From NCBI RefSeq assembly GCF_002105155.1, contig NW_019028999.1:186001-250000 (forward strand): 64,000 bases of DNA, in the 5' to 3' direction. The notes under the pieces were generated by a model. It was given only the letters and a program-made list of their open reading frames with translations, was not told the DNA's origin and did not search any database. Source of the DNA: Lobosporangium transversale (lineage: Eukaryota > Mortierellomycota > Mortierellomycetes > Mortierellales > Mortierellaceae). Shown here one piece after another: positions 49,374 to 61,400 of this stretch. Position 1 is the stretch's first letter; each line of letters begins with the position of its first letter. A program made the position numbers and the translations under genes.

Positions 49374-50994
49374 GTTGCTTATGGATTGGTTCTCTTAGGT
49401 CCGATGAGAATTAACAGTTGTAATAAAAATGTAAAGAGAATGCAAGGTCCTTGATGGAAAGACAGAAAGAGAAAGAGTGGAGAGCAGTAAATCCTCCAGC
49501 AGCGTAAGTGAAACAAGAGGAATACTTTTTCGATTTTTTAAAGCCGAGAGACAAAAAAAAAAGAGAGAGAGAGAGAGAGAGGAAGAGATGAGGAGGAATG
49601 ACAAACAAAAAGTGTGAAGCGTGAAAAAAGTAAAAAATAAAAAATACTAATAAACCACACACACACGAGGCAAAAAAGGAATAACATCACCCATGACAAA
49701 CCTTTATTCCTCACATCAAAATCCTAATTGCATGCCATGCCATGTAATAGTCTCAAAAACATTTGTTGACAAAGCAATGTGTTTTTTAACATGTATTCTT
49801 TTGCTTGCCTGCTTCCTTGCTTGCCTACTTGCGCATTTGCTTACTTTCTTGCATTGTACCTCTGATACTTGATTGAGAGGGCAGGCGGGAACTTCTATCC
49901 ATCACCCAGTCATCATCACTGTTTAGATTGTGCGCGTGTCTGTGGTTGAGTAACAGTCGCAGATATGTCAAGATGAACCTTATTACACAGACTGACTTCC
50001 ACGTGAAAAGGGACATTTATCGTGTATATTCCATTCATGTAGTAAAAAAAAGTCCATGGGCACAAGAAACATTCGATCGGCATGTTTGAATATGCACGGT
50101 TTGCATTGAAAATCATCTTTGTCCTCTAGGCCTTTTCGTGTCTCCACTGAACACACCTTCCTTTCTTTTTCGCGCATATCGTCTCCACCGGTTATTTCGG
50201 CTTCTTCACCCTCTTCTTCATCATAACCATTTATTGAACTCCACCTCAATTGAGATGAGGCTTTCATCGCCACCAATGTCAGATTTCTCCTTGGCCTTCT
50301 CTAAACCCCTTCTGTTTCTGCACTCTGCACCTTTTTCTATGTTTCCACTACCTGCTTAGGATTCTATTGCTCCGTCTGTTCCTCTCTCATTTTTATTTTC
50401 GTCTCTTTCACTTTTCAACACTTGCATCTCTCCTATAGCTCTACCCGATCAGTCCCATCTCCCATCCTTGCTTACCATATTTCGCTTGATAAATCTCAGG
50501 CTACTGTTCCTAAATGAATTTAAGTTGATATTGTATGCTATTATCTTTACTATTCTTGAGTTCGGTAGCTTTCTGCTACATATACGTCGCTGTACGCTTT
50601 TGAACGTGTAGCCGATCTTATTTAAGGTTGTACCACGGACATCAGGCAGACTTTCGTGTGGCGAAATAATTTTTACTACTCTTATTGATGGTTTAGCGCC
50701 CGATCTTAGCTATTTTAGATGAGGTCTGTAGTTATGGCCACAGTTATTGTCTCAGACTAATGGATGGAAAAAAGCGTAAGCGATCATAGTTCCACATATC
50801 CATGACGTTCGGATGTCAGGAATAAACCGAAGCATGACATGAATTACTGAGTAAAGGATGGCTTTGCGGAAGCTTAGATTGGAGGATTAAAAGCAGAAAG
50901 TAGGGAGAGAGTGCACATTAAGACTTATGAAACATCATAATTTCCAAAATGTCTGACATTGTTATTTTTATTTTTATTTTTATTTTCTTTTTTT
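49374..50994. promoter_or_regulatory. Intergenic region: ABCD transporter promoter, then no gene seen
   Basis: Near 49380-49665 the plus strand is GA-rich with a (GA)n run at about 49561-49581, pyrimidine-rich on the coding (minus) strand: the ABCD promoter. From about 50150 to 50500 the plus strand is instead CT-rich, like a promoter facing right, yet no plus-strand gene follows before the FAR1-like gene stop at 50995. A noncoding transcript is possible but unsupported. Confidence 0.4.
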
Positions 50995-51833
50995 TTAACG
51001 GCTACCAACCCTTCGCTCAAGCGCCTCCTTCATCAGTCGGATTGGTAGTGCAAAGGATTCAATGATATGGTTAGCATCCTCCTGTGACACGTACTCTTCG
51101 TTTGCTTCCATTTCCTTCTGTAAATCTGCAATTGCACGCAGCATCTGAAGCATCATGTCTCGAGGTTGTTGATTCGGATACAGTGCTTGTACTGACCGTG
51201 GTGAATTGTCTTGTTGGTGCTGGGTTGTCTCTGATACTGTCATTTCTTTGTCTTTAGAAACTTGATTCGGAACTAACCTATGCACAGCTAACGTTTGATT
51301 GTCGGTGGCTGTGCCATTTAATTGTTCATGTTGCTGAACAGAGCTGCCGTTTGAATCAAACTGCCATGTTGTTTGTGCGCTGCCCTGTCCTGATGTTATG
51401 GATGATGATATAGGGCGCGGTGCAATCGCTATTTTCCGTGGTGTGGAAGTGATAATGTTTGTATTGTTGCCGTTACTCGCTTCTCCTATAGGGCTACTTG
51501 CTCCTGAAGACCGCTTACTACTACTACCACTGTGCTGCTTGCTCTTCATTTGACGCAAAGTATTGGCATGTTGAGCATAACTGGCCTGTAGGAGCAACCT
51601 AACGTTTGCCTTGGTGGTTGGATGCAGCTATTATTGAACAGGATTAGTCGCCCCAGAACGCAGTTATGTTAGTTTCAATAACAAACAGAACTGTCTTTAC
51701 CTTCCTGCCACACCAATCTTCTCTTTTATACCCTCTCTTTCCTTCCTTCCTTCTCTTTCTTCCTTCCTTCTTTTTCTTTCTTCCTTCTTTTTCTTTCTTC
51801 TTTCTTTTTCTTTCTTCTTTCTTTTTCTTTCTT

Positions 51834-51866
<33 letters not shown>

Positions 51867-52352
51867 ATTATTTATACAGATATTTTCATATAAAAAATAA
51901 AGAAAGCATCTACCTCGTCGAGCAAAGGTGAATTCTGTGTCATCATGCCCTTTACGGACTTCCAGTCATGGCCTTCATTGACGCGCCGTTTTATCCATGC
52001 CTTGAGATCTTGCGGCAGTCTCTGGGCCTTAATATCCTCCATCAAATCTGGTATATGCCCCTCATGTTTCCAGTAGTACTCTATCACCACGTCATCATCG
52101 GAAAAACTCTTGCGCATCTTGATAAAAGCCGGACAGTTACATTTAATACTTCCGGTTCTCTTGCGTTTCTTACTGGGATCAATATTAGGGTTTTTGCGAT
52201 CACGATATTGTCCTGCATGATCACAATGGTACTCGCGCGTCCATTCACTTGCAGTTGGACCCCGCGCAAACACTGCTCATAGCATTTACATGTTTATAAG
52301 ATCGTCAGTCAGTAGTCAGCTCGCCAAACATGACCAACGTGTCTCGATCACT

Positions 52353-52386
<34 letters not shown>

Positions 52387-53257
52387 CGTCACCTTGCTTA
52401 TCCCGGTAACGGTGCCGGATCAGATTCCATCTACAATGTGTTTTTTCTTGTTCTAGCCACGTCTCCCATTCATTGGCTGGCCATTTGATTATAGTTGGGC
52501 ACTTTTCAAATCTATTGTTAATATCCAAACCTAATGAGTTGATAATTGGTGGATCATTCGTTGGACTAATCACATCGTTTCTGTTATTGACAAGAACGTT
52601 GGATGGTCCCTTTGAGACTGAAATAGGCGCCAATGCTGCTGCTGACGATGAAGAAGTTGCCAAAGACGATACGACGTCTGAAGAGTCCGTCGCACTGGCT
52701 GTGTTAGAAGTCGTAGCTACTACTGGTGCCATTGCAGGATCAAATGTTGTTAACCTAGTAATAATGGGACTAACAACTGGGGAGACTGCATCACCAGTGA
52801 CAGCTGTCGAAGTCGAAATAGCAGAAGTAGTGATAGGAATAGAATCTAAGGAATTCGTAATATGGGTATGGGTCCCTTGAACTTCACTACTTGCTGAACT
52901 TTGAAGAGCATGCACAGTAACCGCTCCTGTAGCCGTTATGAGTTGGTCGTGCTGTTCAAAAAGTGCCCTTGTAGTTTGATGAAGGAGATGTTCATTTTCT
53001 TTATCATTTGATATAGTCTGAAAGGAATCAGTTTTGGCCAAGTTGATGGTACTTTTTTCACCTTCGTCCGATTGTTGGTCGCGCTGAACGCCTTCTTGTG
53101 CAGGATGTTTATGTTGATGCAACTTCGATATGAGCACTACATGATTCTGATTATTCTGCCCATGATTTTGCTGCTCCAGCCGATCTGTCTGTGATTGATC
53201 CTGGTGTTCAGACTGTTGCTGCTGCACGAGTGTTTGCAACACTGTTTGATCATCCAT
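50995..53257 (-). CDS. FAR1/MULE-type zinc-finger protein, putative transcription factor, 618 aa
   Basis: Three exons: 52393-53257, 51914-52272 and 50995-51627. Residues 1-260 are Gln/Ser/Thr-rich. About residues 265-390 hold a zinc-binding module split by intron 1: NEWETWLEQEKTHCRWNLIR, then YHCDHAGQYRDRKN, IKCNCPAFIKM and EYYWKHEGHIPD. The Cys-Cys...His-x-His spacing resembles the WRKY-GCM1 superfamily FAR1/FLYWCH finger found at the N-terminus of Mutator-like (MULE) transposases and of proteins derived from them. No DDE transposase domain follows; instead there is a Ser/Gln-rich region and a C-terminal coiled coil (MLQMLRAIADLQKEMEANEE). This fits a domesticated DNA-binding regulator. Intron 2 contains a long TTTC/TTCC repeat. 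An in-frame ATG at 53428 would add 57 residues; I prefer 53257 (ACAACATGG) because the upstream part looks unlike the rest. Confidence 0.75.
51737..51865 (+). repeat. Polypyrimidine TTTC/TTCC repeat with poly(T) tail
   Basis: Irregular tandem repeats of TTCC, TTTC and TTTTTC units followed by a run of about 25 T, inside intron 2 of the FAR1-like gene. Length is likely variable. Confidence 0.85.
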
Positions 53258-54312
53258 GTTGTCCCTTTTATATGAAAGTATATGAATCTGTAAAGATGGC
53301 CAAGAACTGACGGGAAATAAATACAAATGCGAAAACGAGTCACGTGCCTTTTCCTTAGCACCACTCAAAATTTGTATGCTTGCGATGCTTAAAGATGTGT
53401 TCGTCTCAACGGTCCTCGGTTTTCCCATAGCACTATTGAGAGTTTGTCCCTATATTTTTCATCTACTCGCTTGTCACAGTTGGAAGTGGCCATCTCCAAA
53501 ATTCTGGCAGAGTGCATGATAAATAAACATGGATTTGACACAGAGTTGCCAAACAGGCTGGTTCTTTTAAGTTTGGTATCACTCAGGAGGTCATTGGGGA
53601 AGTGCTATTCGCCAAATATGAAATGGTGTTACGCGTCTTCTATTCATAATATCCTGCTTCACTTTTTTTGCTAATGCTTCCTAAGATTAGCAGACTAGCG
53701 AAAATGAATCGATCGGGTATCGTCCTACCCTTTCTTTAATTGTCTACACTCCATATCAAGGCGAAGCCATAATCAACACTACTTTAATCTTGTTTACTAG
53801 CTGTAGGTTGACGAAATCAGTTTGTAGACTGGACACATTTAACGTGCAGCCAGGGCCAAAATACGCCTGGTTTATCTTGCGCCTAGATTCATGCTGAATG
53901 GACCTCCTAAACTGAAGCCATACTGCGCCATCTAAGACTCTGCATTTAGTCAGGATATGGCCTTATCGGTAATTAAGTAGCCGTCAATAAACATTTTACA
54001 GACGAGCATTAAGAGTGAGCAAAATGGAAACATGGATAAGAGACAAGATTAAGAGAAGTTGTATATATTGACAATTAAAATTGGCTACTGGTGACATGAA
54101 TACATAAACTAAAGTAAAACCAGCATCTTAATGAAACTGTGAAGTATATAATCAAGGATTGCAGCATAATACTAAAGAGGTAAAAAGGCAATGCACTGAC
54201 GAAAGGAAAAGAAAAAAAAAAAGAAAAAAGGCGCATTAGGAAAAGAGAGCTTGGGTGTGTTGGTCAGCTTGCAGAGCATAGTTGACCACTTTCAAGAAAT
54301 CTAGTTTCGCTA
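53258..54312. other. Intergenic region upstream of the FAR1-like gene
   Basis: About 1 kb between the FAR1-like start and the HMG-like stop, both on the minus strand. The open frame continues from 53257 up to an ATG at 53428. Beyond that I see mixed-composition sequence and short frames only; no gene is supported. Confidence 0.35.
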
Positions 54313-54802
54313 TTATTGGCCACGCTTTGGATTCAAAGGAGAGTTTTTCCACATGATGGCAACTTGCTTAAATGCCTCCTACAGAAATAATCGTGTAAAG
54401 TACATTGATCATAAAGCAGTATGTTAGATATTTGAGGTATCCAAATATCCTTGCGACCATTACAAATAAAGAAAAGAAAACTCGGAACAATGACTGTCAT
54501 TAAAAATTCACTATATTCTTTGCTCAAAATACCTTATGCTCGACACCAGCGTGCTTAGCTTTGTACTTTGGAAGTTCTTCCTTCATGAACGTGTTGTAAA
54601 TAGACATCTTCTTTTTGGGTGCCTCAGTGGGCGCGGCTAGCATGAAGATAGTAAAGTTTAAAAAGAAAAAAAAAAATTAGTGGCGCGTTTTTTATGACAA
54701 AACGCAAGGCAAGGAGAGTTGTAGAAGCGTAAGATAGTCATGGGACCAGCATAGCTTACATGACTTCTTTGTAGGGACAGCAGTAGCCTTGACCTTTGGC
54801 AT
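54313..54802 (-). CDS. Small HMG-box/YABBY-like protein, 70 aa
   Basis: Three exons: 54760-54802, 54533-54636 and 54313-54378. The product starts MPKVKATAVPTKKS, and continues KKKMSIYNTFMKEELPKYK, then EHKEAFKQVAIMWKNSPLNP and ends KRGQ. The pattern (P/S-x-Y-N-x-F-M-K, then F-K-x-x-A-x-x-W) is that of short HMG-box-like or YABBY-like proteins common in fungi, which bind DNA without strong sequence preference. The basic N-terminal tail fits nuclear localisation. Frame is kept at both junctions (phases 1 and 0) and all sites are GT-AG. The exact role is unknown. Confidence 0.8.
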
Positions 54803-55343
54803 AGTGGACAATGAGGAATGAGAGAGCTTGTAAAAAAGATGGACGGATGCAAAAAAGAGAGCAAAAGAAACTTAAGCAGACTGTCAGGAAGTGAATGATT
54901 GTGATTAGGATAAACAACTGTTCAGAAGTGTATTTGTCAGAGAGAAAAAGAGAGAGGAGAAAAAAAAAAGAAAAGAAAAAAAGGAAAAAGTCGCGAGTAT
55001 ATATGAGATGGTCCTAACACTTTATTGCACCTATCACTGGACTATGTGAATGTTGATGTATTGATGTTTTGACATGAATATGTGGTGCTTTGTTTGTCGT
55101 GAGTGTTGATTTTGACTGTCATCCTATCAAATTCATCACAGGGCTGATATGGGTCAAAAAAAAAGGTTGGTGTAACTTTGTAACTTTCACAATGTCGATT
55201 AGAAAAAAGCAATTCCATATTTGCCTTGCTCAACCACTCCAATCATAAAGATTTCTGCGAAAAGATTTAATGATTTATAAACTACCCTCCAAACATTACA
55301 GTATAATCACTGTGCGGAGCATTATTGCAAGCACTTGGGGGAT
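54803..55343. promoter_or_regulatory. Promoter region of the HMG-like gene
   Basis: 541 bp. From about 54835 to 55000 the plus strand is GA-rich (pyrimidine-rich on the coding strand). The rest is AT-rich and presumably holds the 3' end of the KH-like gene. No gene is seen. Confidence 0.4.
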
Positions 55344-58208
55344 TTAGAGCAACCCTTCGATCATTGAGCGAATATTAGAAACCATCTCTATCGTCTTGAT
55401 AATGGACTCCTCGCCTTCCACAAAGTCGGAAGGTTCCCAAGAAGATACTTGACCTACGCCAAGGTGTGGGTTCTCGCTGAACCGCATTGTCCATGAATCT
55501 CTATACATCTATACATATGTGCATAGAACACATGAAGATTGAAGCGCGAAGGCATACAGATTGTGAGCACTATTGGATATCATATCTAGCGTCATGCTCA
55601 AGCAAAAGGCGAAGCCAGAAGGTTTTACTTACTGAAACGGAGTACAGCTCTTGATCAGGCTCTGTATCAAGAGTCAGGTATTGGAAGGGTGCTGCAGGCC
55701 TTTCGCGTGTCCAGAAAGAGTCCTTTGTCAGCTCAATCGTCCACGGATCCCTCACGAATAACCACTTCTTCGAACGTCGAATGTGTCTCAGTTGCACGTA
55801 ACTCGTGTCGGCTGAAACGAGCTTGCCGTCTTCTCCTTTACTAATGGATTTCATATAGGGCAAGCAGATCAAGAATTGGTAAGCAGAGTATATCAAGTTC
55901 AAAGCAGTATTTTCATGATATTTTCTATACCTTCTGTCCAAACTGAGTTGGTGTACAAATTTCCCTTCCGGTGAGAACTTGTCCAGCTCTAACCGCCTTC
56001 TTGTAGTAACACTCCATGTCCATGAGAGCTTCCTATTAACATCGATTTATGTGTTATGGTTAGATGTGCTTTCAATGATATGGGCCTTCGTAAAGTATGC
56101 TGCGTGGCTGGTTTAGGTATTACTTCTCAGATGAAAGGACCCTAATGTTAAGAGGAGTCGATGTTTGCACTAATGCATTCCAGAGACCGACTTTGCCGTC
56201 ATCTCGAAATGTCATTTCCGTCTGGACATTGATAGGTCTTTCGTTAGGAGGCTCGCCTCTTTTCAGCACACCAAGCGTCCAAACCGCCTCAGGCTCGATA
56301 ACAGATAGCTGGCCGAGGGAAGAGAGCCTCGCTTTAAGCTTACGGAAAAGGTCTGTTGAGTCGGTCAAAAACGGGCTGAACTCGGTTATTAAGCGGGGGT
56401 CGGGGAGAACACTAATGTCCATCTCACGAACCTGGTATAGACTCCTACTAGGGTATTCTAAAAAGCGAATACGCCCGATACTGCATTCAAAAGATTTTTT
56501 TGTCAGGAAGCTTTGACTTTTTTTTACCATGAAGTTACAGCTGTGAAAATTTGTAAACCTCATACTTGATTCGCATTTGGATTTCTCGATCCAACAATTG
56601 TACTTGACCGAGTGTAGTTTCCAATGCTCTACGGATGCGTGTAATGTTTTGGTTCGTCATACTATATGAAGTTGAATGTATATATTACTTAGCGAACTTA
56701 TTGTCATGAATCCAGTTTCAAATGATCACATGAAAATCATCCATGGTAGTTACTTTTCAATATACGCCATCGATTGAATATAAATATCATCTTGACTCAA
56801 AGCACCTGCTTGCGCCGCATTCCGCATAATGTTGACCCCATTTTCAGCCTTAATCTGTGAATTGGTGTCGCCTCTTTCAATCGCCGCCATTTGCAAATCA
56901 AGATCATGAAGATTCTCATATCCTGCCACTAGTCTGGCTCTCAAGAAATGATTAGGATTGCTTTCCTTTCGTGATCTGATTTGAGGCATAGCCAGCTGGG
57001 TCGGCAAATCAATATAAGGCACGCGTGGATCTGGAACCAATTCAATCTCTACAAGCTTCGATGGTTTTTCTAGGACATGACAAACGGTCTCGATGGGTGG
57101 CCTAGTCTATTGAATCCCGAAATTTGTGGCGTGAAATGGTGAAGGGAGCTCAGAATCTTTATTAAATAAACCCAATCTATACCGCTCAAGTGAAAAAAAT
57201 AACATACCCGCATGAGGATGTAGTTTTTAATGCGATTCATAGCCGACAACACGTTATTCTTGTCATTACCAGCAACATGAATCTTTTTGAAAGAAAAATA
57301 ATAGTGGTGAGCAATAGTCTTTCTATTTGTACGTAAACAGACAAAATCCATGATGCATTGTGTAATCAACTTACTAGGTCTGCGTTCTCTAGCCAGATAA
57401 AACACTTGAATTCAGTTCTCAAGTTGTTAAGGACGATCAAATTGCTACCAAGAAGACGACCGATAGGCTGATCTTTGGGCCACTTAATACAGTGATTAAA
57501 CGCTAAATCCTCCGTTGGTAAATTCAGATAACGTTGACTCTCGAAAAGCTCTTTCTCCCTGCGTTCCTTTTTTCTCTTTTCGGCTTTCGTCAACTCGCGC
57601 TCTGGTTTCGCCCAGCCCTTTGATTTAGTCGCCTTCCGTTTGGTTTCAGCCATCTACGCGATCAATTTTATATGAAAAGTTTAACAACTTGATAGAATGA
57701 TTGCATCATATAGTTCTGTGGAGTTGATGGATGTGAACTTGTACATACGTCCTGGTAGACCGAAGCAAAGTATGTAAGCTGTTGCTTCGCCTTCTGAATG
57801 CATGCTGTCGGGCCCCAAATCTCGACTCGCTAGAGATCGCAGACCGAGAGAGTTTCGAATTTTAGTCGTAATACAAGTAGCACATTCAGAAGACAGTAGT
57901 ATCATGAGGAATCTGGTACCTCCTGGTCAGGATTTAACACCATGTGTGTCGCTGAATCCGTCTCTAGCGCCTTGAGCTGTTCTTGTAGCTCTCTAATGTC
58001 GGCATAAGGAGGAACCTACAAATATTAAGTCATTAGTTCGAGAACGCCTGCTTGCAAGAGATTGAAGGCATTAGATCTGTCTAATGAAAAATAATCGACT
58101 TACAAACCAATAATCATCGCATTCCGTGGAATCCGTTCGAGTAGTAACCGTGCGGTTACTACTGGTTGTACTTCTCCAATTGTAAGCACCAACGTCATCG
58201 GGATCCAT
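55344..58208 (-). CDS. Uncharacterised KH-like domain protein, 638 aa
   Basis: Eleven exons: 58104-58208, 57920-58015, 57749-57829, 57375-57653, 57208-57282, 56754-57106, 56566-56661, 56124-56480, 55931-56032, 55633-55840 and 55344-55508. Two segments look like KH repeats: VEIWGPTACIQKAKQQL, and IGRLLGSNLIVLNNLRTEF followed by IHVAGNDKNNVLSAMNRI. A charged Lys/Glu/Arg helix precedes the second. The C-terminal half has mixed alpha/beta content (TWSVTTRRRLELDKFSPEG, WLFVRDPWTIELTKDSFW) without a family I can name; it may belong to fungal proteins of unknown function with degenerate KH domains. RNA binding is a reasonable inference. The 90-bp interval 55841-55930 could be retained in frame. The gene is divergent from exportin-7. 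Confidence 0.78.
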
Positions 58209-58426
58209 GGCGAGCAGCTGTTGGAAATGAGCGACAAAAGGAAGAAAGAAAGAAAGTACAAAATAAACAAACACGACAATGCTCGCAAGGTTTCCCAGGC
58301 GCGCGCCTCTGTGACCTCACTTTTAACTGAATAATGTCAGAGAAATCTCTTTTTTTACATTCTCATTTCTCACGAGTAGAATAGCGATTCATTTATAACA
58401 GCTAATGTCTTCCCTTTTATAACAAT
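58209..58426. promoter_or_regulatory. Bidirectional promoter of the KH-like gene and exportin-7
   Basis: Only 218 bp separate the two start codons. The middle holds a perfect 12-bp palindrome, AGGCGCGCGCCT (58297-58308), the most GC-rich spot nearby, followed at 58312 by TGACCTCA, one base off a CRE/bZIP site. The rest is AT-rich. These are candidate shared regulatory sites; binding factors are unknown. Confidence 0.5.
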
Positions 58427-61400
58427 ATGTCCTCGTCACTTGACCTGCAAACACTCGAGCAGAACTGCGAGACCCTTTATAACCCATCCAGTCCTTCTAG
58501 CAGGATTCAAGCTGAAAGCTTTCTCAACTATTACTGTCCCACATTTAGTATCGAGTCAGGTGCTAATAGCAACAATGCGTTAGATGCCACACACGCCCAC
58601 AACTCTTGTGCCACCTCACCAATCGAGTCTGCGTTGTTCTGTCGAAATATACTCGAAAATTCAAAAAACCCCTATGCCTTGATGTAAGGTTATCCACATG
58701 CTCTTGGTAACCTTTGGATACAAGCGCGCTTTGTTAATTTATGTCTCCTATCTAATATTATAGGTTTGCGACGACACGTCTCAGATCACTGGTCGAGAGT
58801 CATTTCACGACCTTCAGTATAACTGAGCAGCATGGCCTTCGTATGTGCCTCATGACCTCCCTTCTGCTAGTTATAATCAGCCTTTTGTATGCATTATTAT
58901 TGATTGATGATCAATAATTCTAAATTATATGTGGTTATTGTTAGGTACATTTGTACTCCAATATATCTACCAAAAACCTGATTTGCCACCATTTATTCTT
59001 GCTGCACAGGCACAACTTCTTGCAATCATAACAAAGTTGGGCTGGCTCCAGAACGAAGGATTCCGTACGCTCTTAGACAGCGTTCAGCCCTTTTTCCAGG
59101 TAATGAAGCTTTTACAGCGTAGCAATTGGCTAACAAGCGATTAGTCAGCTGATTTGGTATTATGTGTCGGATGACCAGCATGGAGTAGATCACCGCATCA
59201 TAGGAGTACGTATACTTGCTGCTATAGCCACAGAGATGAATATCCTTGGTTCTCATAATGTTCTCAAAAACAGAAAATCAGCTGTGGGCTTCCGGGACAC
59301 CCAATTGCTTCCAATCTTTCAGGTTGCTCTCGACATGCTTCGAGCTGTGCTTCGGTGCCAACTCTCCGGTATGATTTACGTATTTTCAGCCTCATCACAA
59401 AGTTTCTTTTGTCACATCCAAGTATTAATCCGCCGACTGGTCAACTATATTGTCTCTTCTCTAACTCCACTCTGTATATAGGCACGGATACCGAAAAATT
59501 GAAGGAAGCAATACTGATTTTGATTAAGGCTTGTCTTGGCTTTGACTTCATTGGAACATCCTATGAAGAATCATTAGATGATGTCGGAAGTATTCAAGTC
59601 CCAGCTGCCTGGAGATCGGTCTTTGAAGAGTCAGGGTACCTTGATATTCTATGGGAATGCTGGAAGGCATTCTCAGCACCTGTGTCTGCACTAGTAATGG
59701 AGTGTTTATCCCAGGCAGCCTCAATTCGTCGCTCTATTTTTACAGATGACAATACTCGACACTCCTATGTATGTCATATAATGCGGGAAACATTGTGGAC
59801 AATGAACACCGCTGCGGGCCAAAATAAACTGCAGGATGTCGGAAATTTCCATGAGTTTTCACGTATGCTGTCACGTTTCAAGAGCACCTTCCGACTAGCC
59901 GAGACTTGCGATTACTCGGAAGCCGAACAGTGGCTCACAGCAATTGGGGAGTTCACAGCTCAAGGATTTCACTCCTGGAAGGTACTCTTCGAGCTCGATT
60001 TGGAGATTCCTGGTATTATGTCAGGTTCCAGAACTTATAATAATACGAACTTATGAAATCTATCCTCTTATAATAGTGGTCACCAAATACTATACCATAT
60101 CTCCTTACATTCTGGAACAAAACAGTATCAGGGCTCAGCTCAGCGAAACAAGAAACAGAACGTCTAATTGAGAGAATTACTGTCAAATTAACGAGGGCCT
60201 TTCTTAAGTCATGTTTGGAATGTGTTTATGCCGTCATGGATGGCGAGGCAGATGGTAAATAACTAATGCAAAGGACGAACATATCGGTGATAATACTGTA
60301 GCCATTTACTCAGATGCTTAATTTTTATCGCCATCCTATAGATCCACTAGAATCAGAAGAAGCTCTGTTACCCTTACTGGAAATGTTTGCCGATATTGCA
60401 CGCACAAAGTATAGTGAATCAGGTCAGATCATCTGCACCGAGTTTAAAGATCTTTTGCTGAAATACCAAGATTTGCTTCAGAGAGCTACTACAGGACCTG
60501 GCAACCCGTCGCGGGTACCTGTTTCAAATGATATCAAAGAAAGTCTTATGGTGGTCCAGCTGCAACTTACGTGGATAGTCTACATCATGGCTGCATGCAT
60601 TGGTGGTAGAGTTGTAAGTGAAGTCCTCGAAAAGAAATAATTGACACAATCAACAGCAACAAAACGTTCTGAATGACTAAACTAATTCCCCTGAATCCCA
60701 CAAACTTAGATGTACCAAAGCACGTCCGAACAGGACCAGATGGATGGAGAGTTTGCATGCGAGGTCTTGGGCTTCATTCATCAGCTTCGAATTTCAACGA
60801 CCCAAATGCCTTTATACATTTCTTCCCCGGATGCCCATTTATATATACAGTCCTCTATCATATATTTCTACATTCAGTTTCGGAGCTCCTACATTGATGA
60901 AGATACAGCAAAAGCTGGTAAAGTGTATATACAATTGGCAGCACGATGGGGTCTAAACACCCCAAGCCAAGTTCTCAACGTAATCATGAATTCATCTCTT
61001 GGCAATCTTCGGTCAAGCGGTAACCCTGCCTGGAGGAAACAAGAGGACCAGCTTGTTTTTCGGACCCTCAAGCTGTTCACTACTCTCTCCTCAGGGTAAG
61101 ACAGGACATAAAGGAAAAGTAGAGCGATCACCGCCCTGTTAAGACCTAAATATCCATGTTGCTCAGCTCCAAGGCTTTATATTGTATGCAATAGATACAG
61201 CTCTGTGAAATTCATTCGGAAACTTGATACAACAAAGGCTTTGTTAAAGAATCATAGCCCAAGCGAGTTTCAGTTCTTGAACCCAAAAAGTAGAAACCCG
61301 AGCTCAGATATGGGACAATGTAGGACAATTTACTATAAGATGCTTTCGCAGATTTTGTTTTCAGAAGACAATGTGGATGCAGACTTTTGGCGGTTTGTTA

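Noticed and set aside
49983-50276. Minus-strand frame of 97 codons with acidic content
   Set aside because: It is the complement of a CT-rich tract, has no good ATG and no splice partners.
53258-53428. N-terminal extension of the FAR1-like protein from the ATG at 53428
   Set aside because: In frame and possible, but its composition differs from the Q-rich N-terminus and the ATG at 53257 has the better context; kept only as an alternative.
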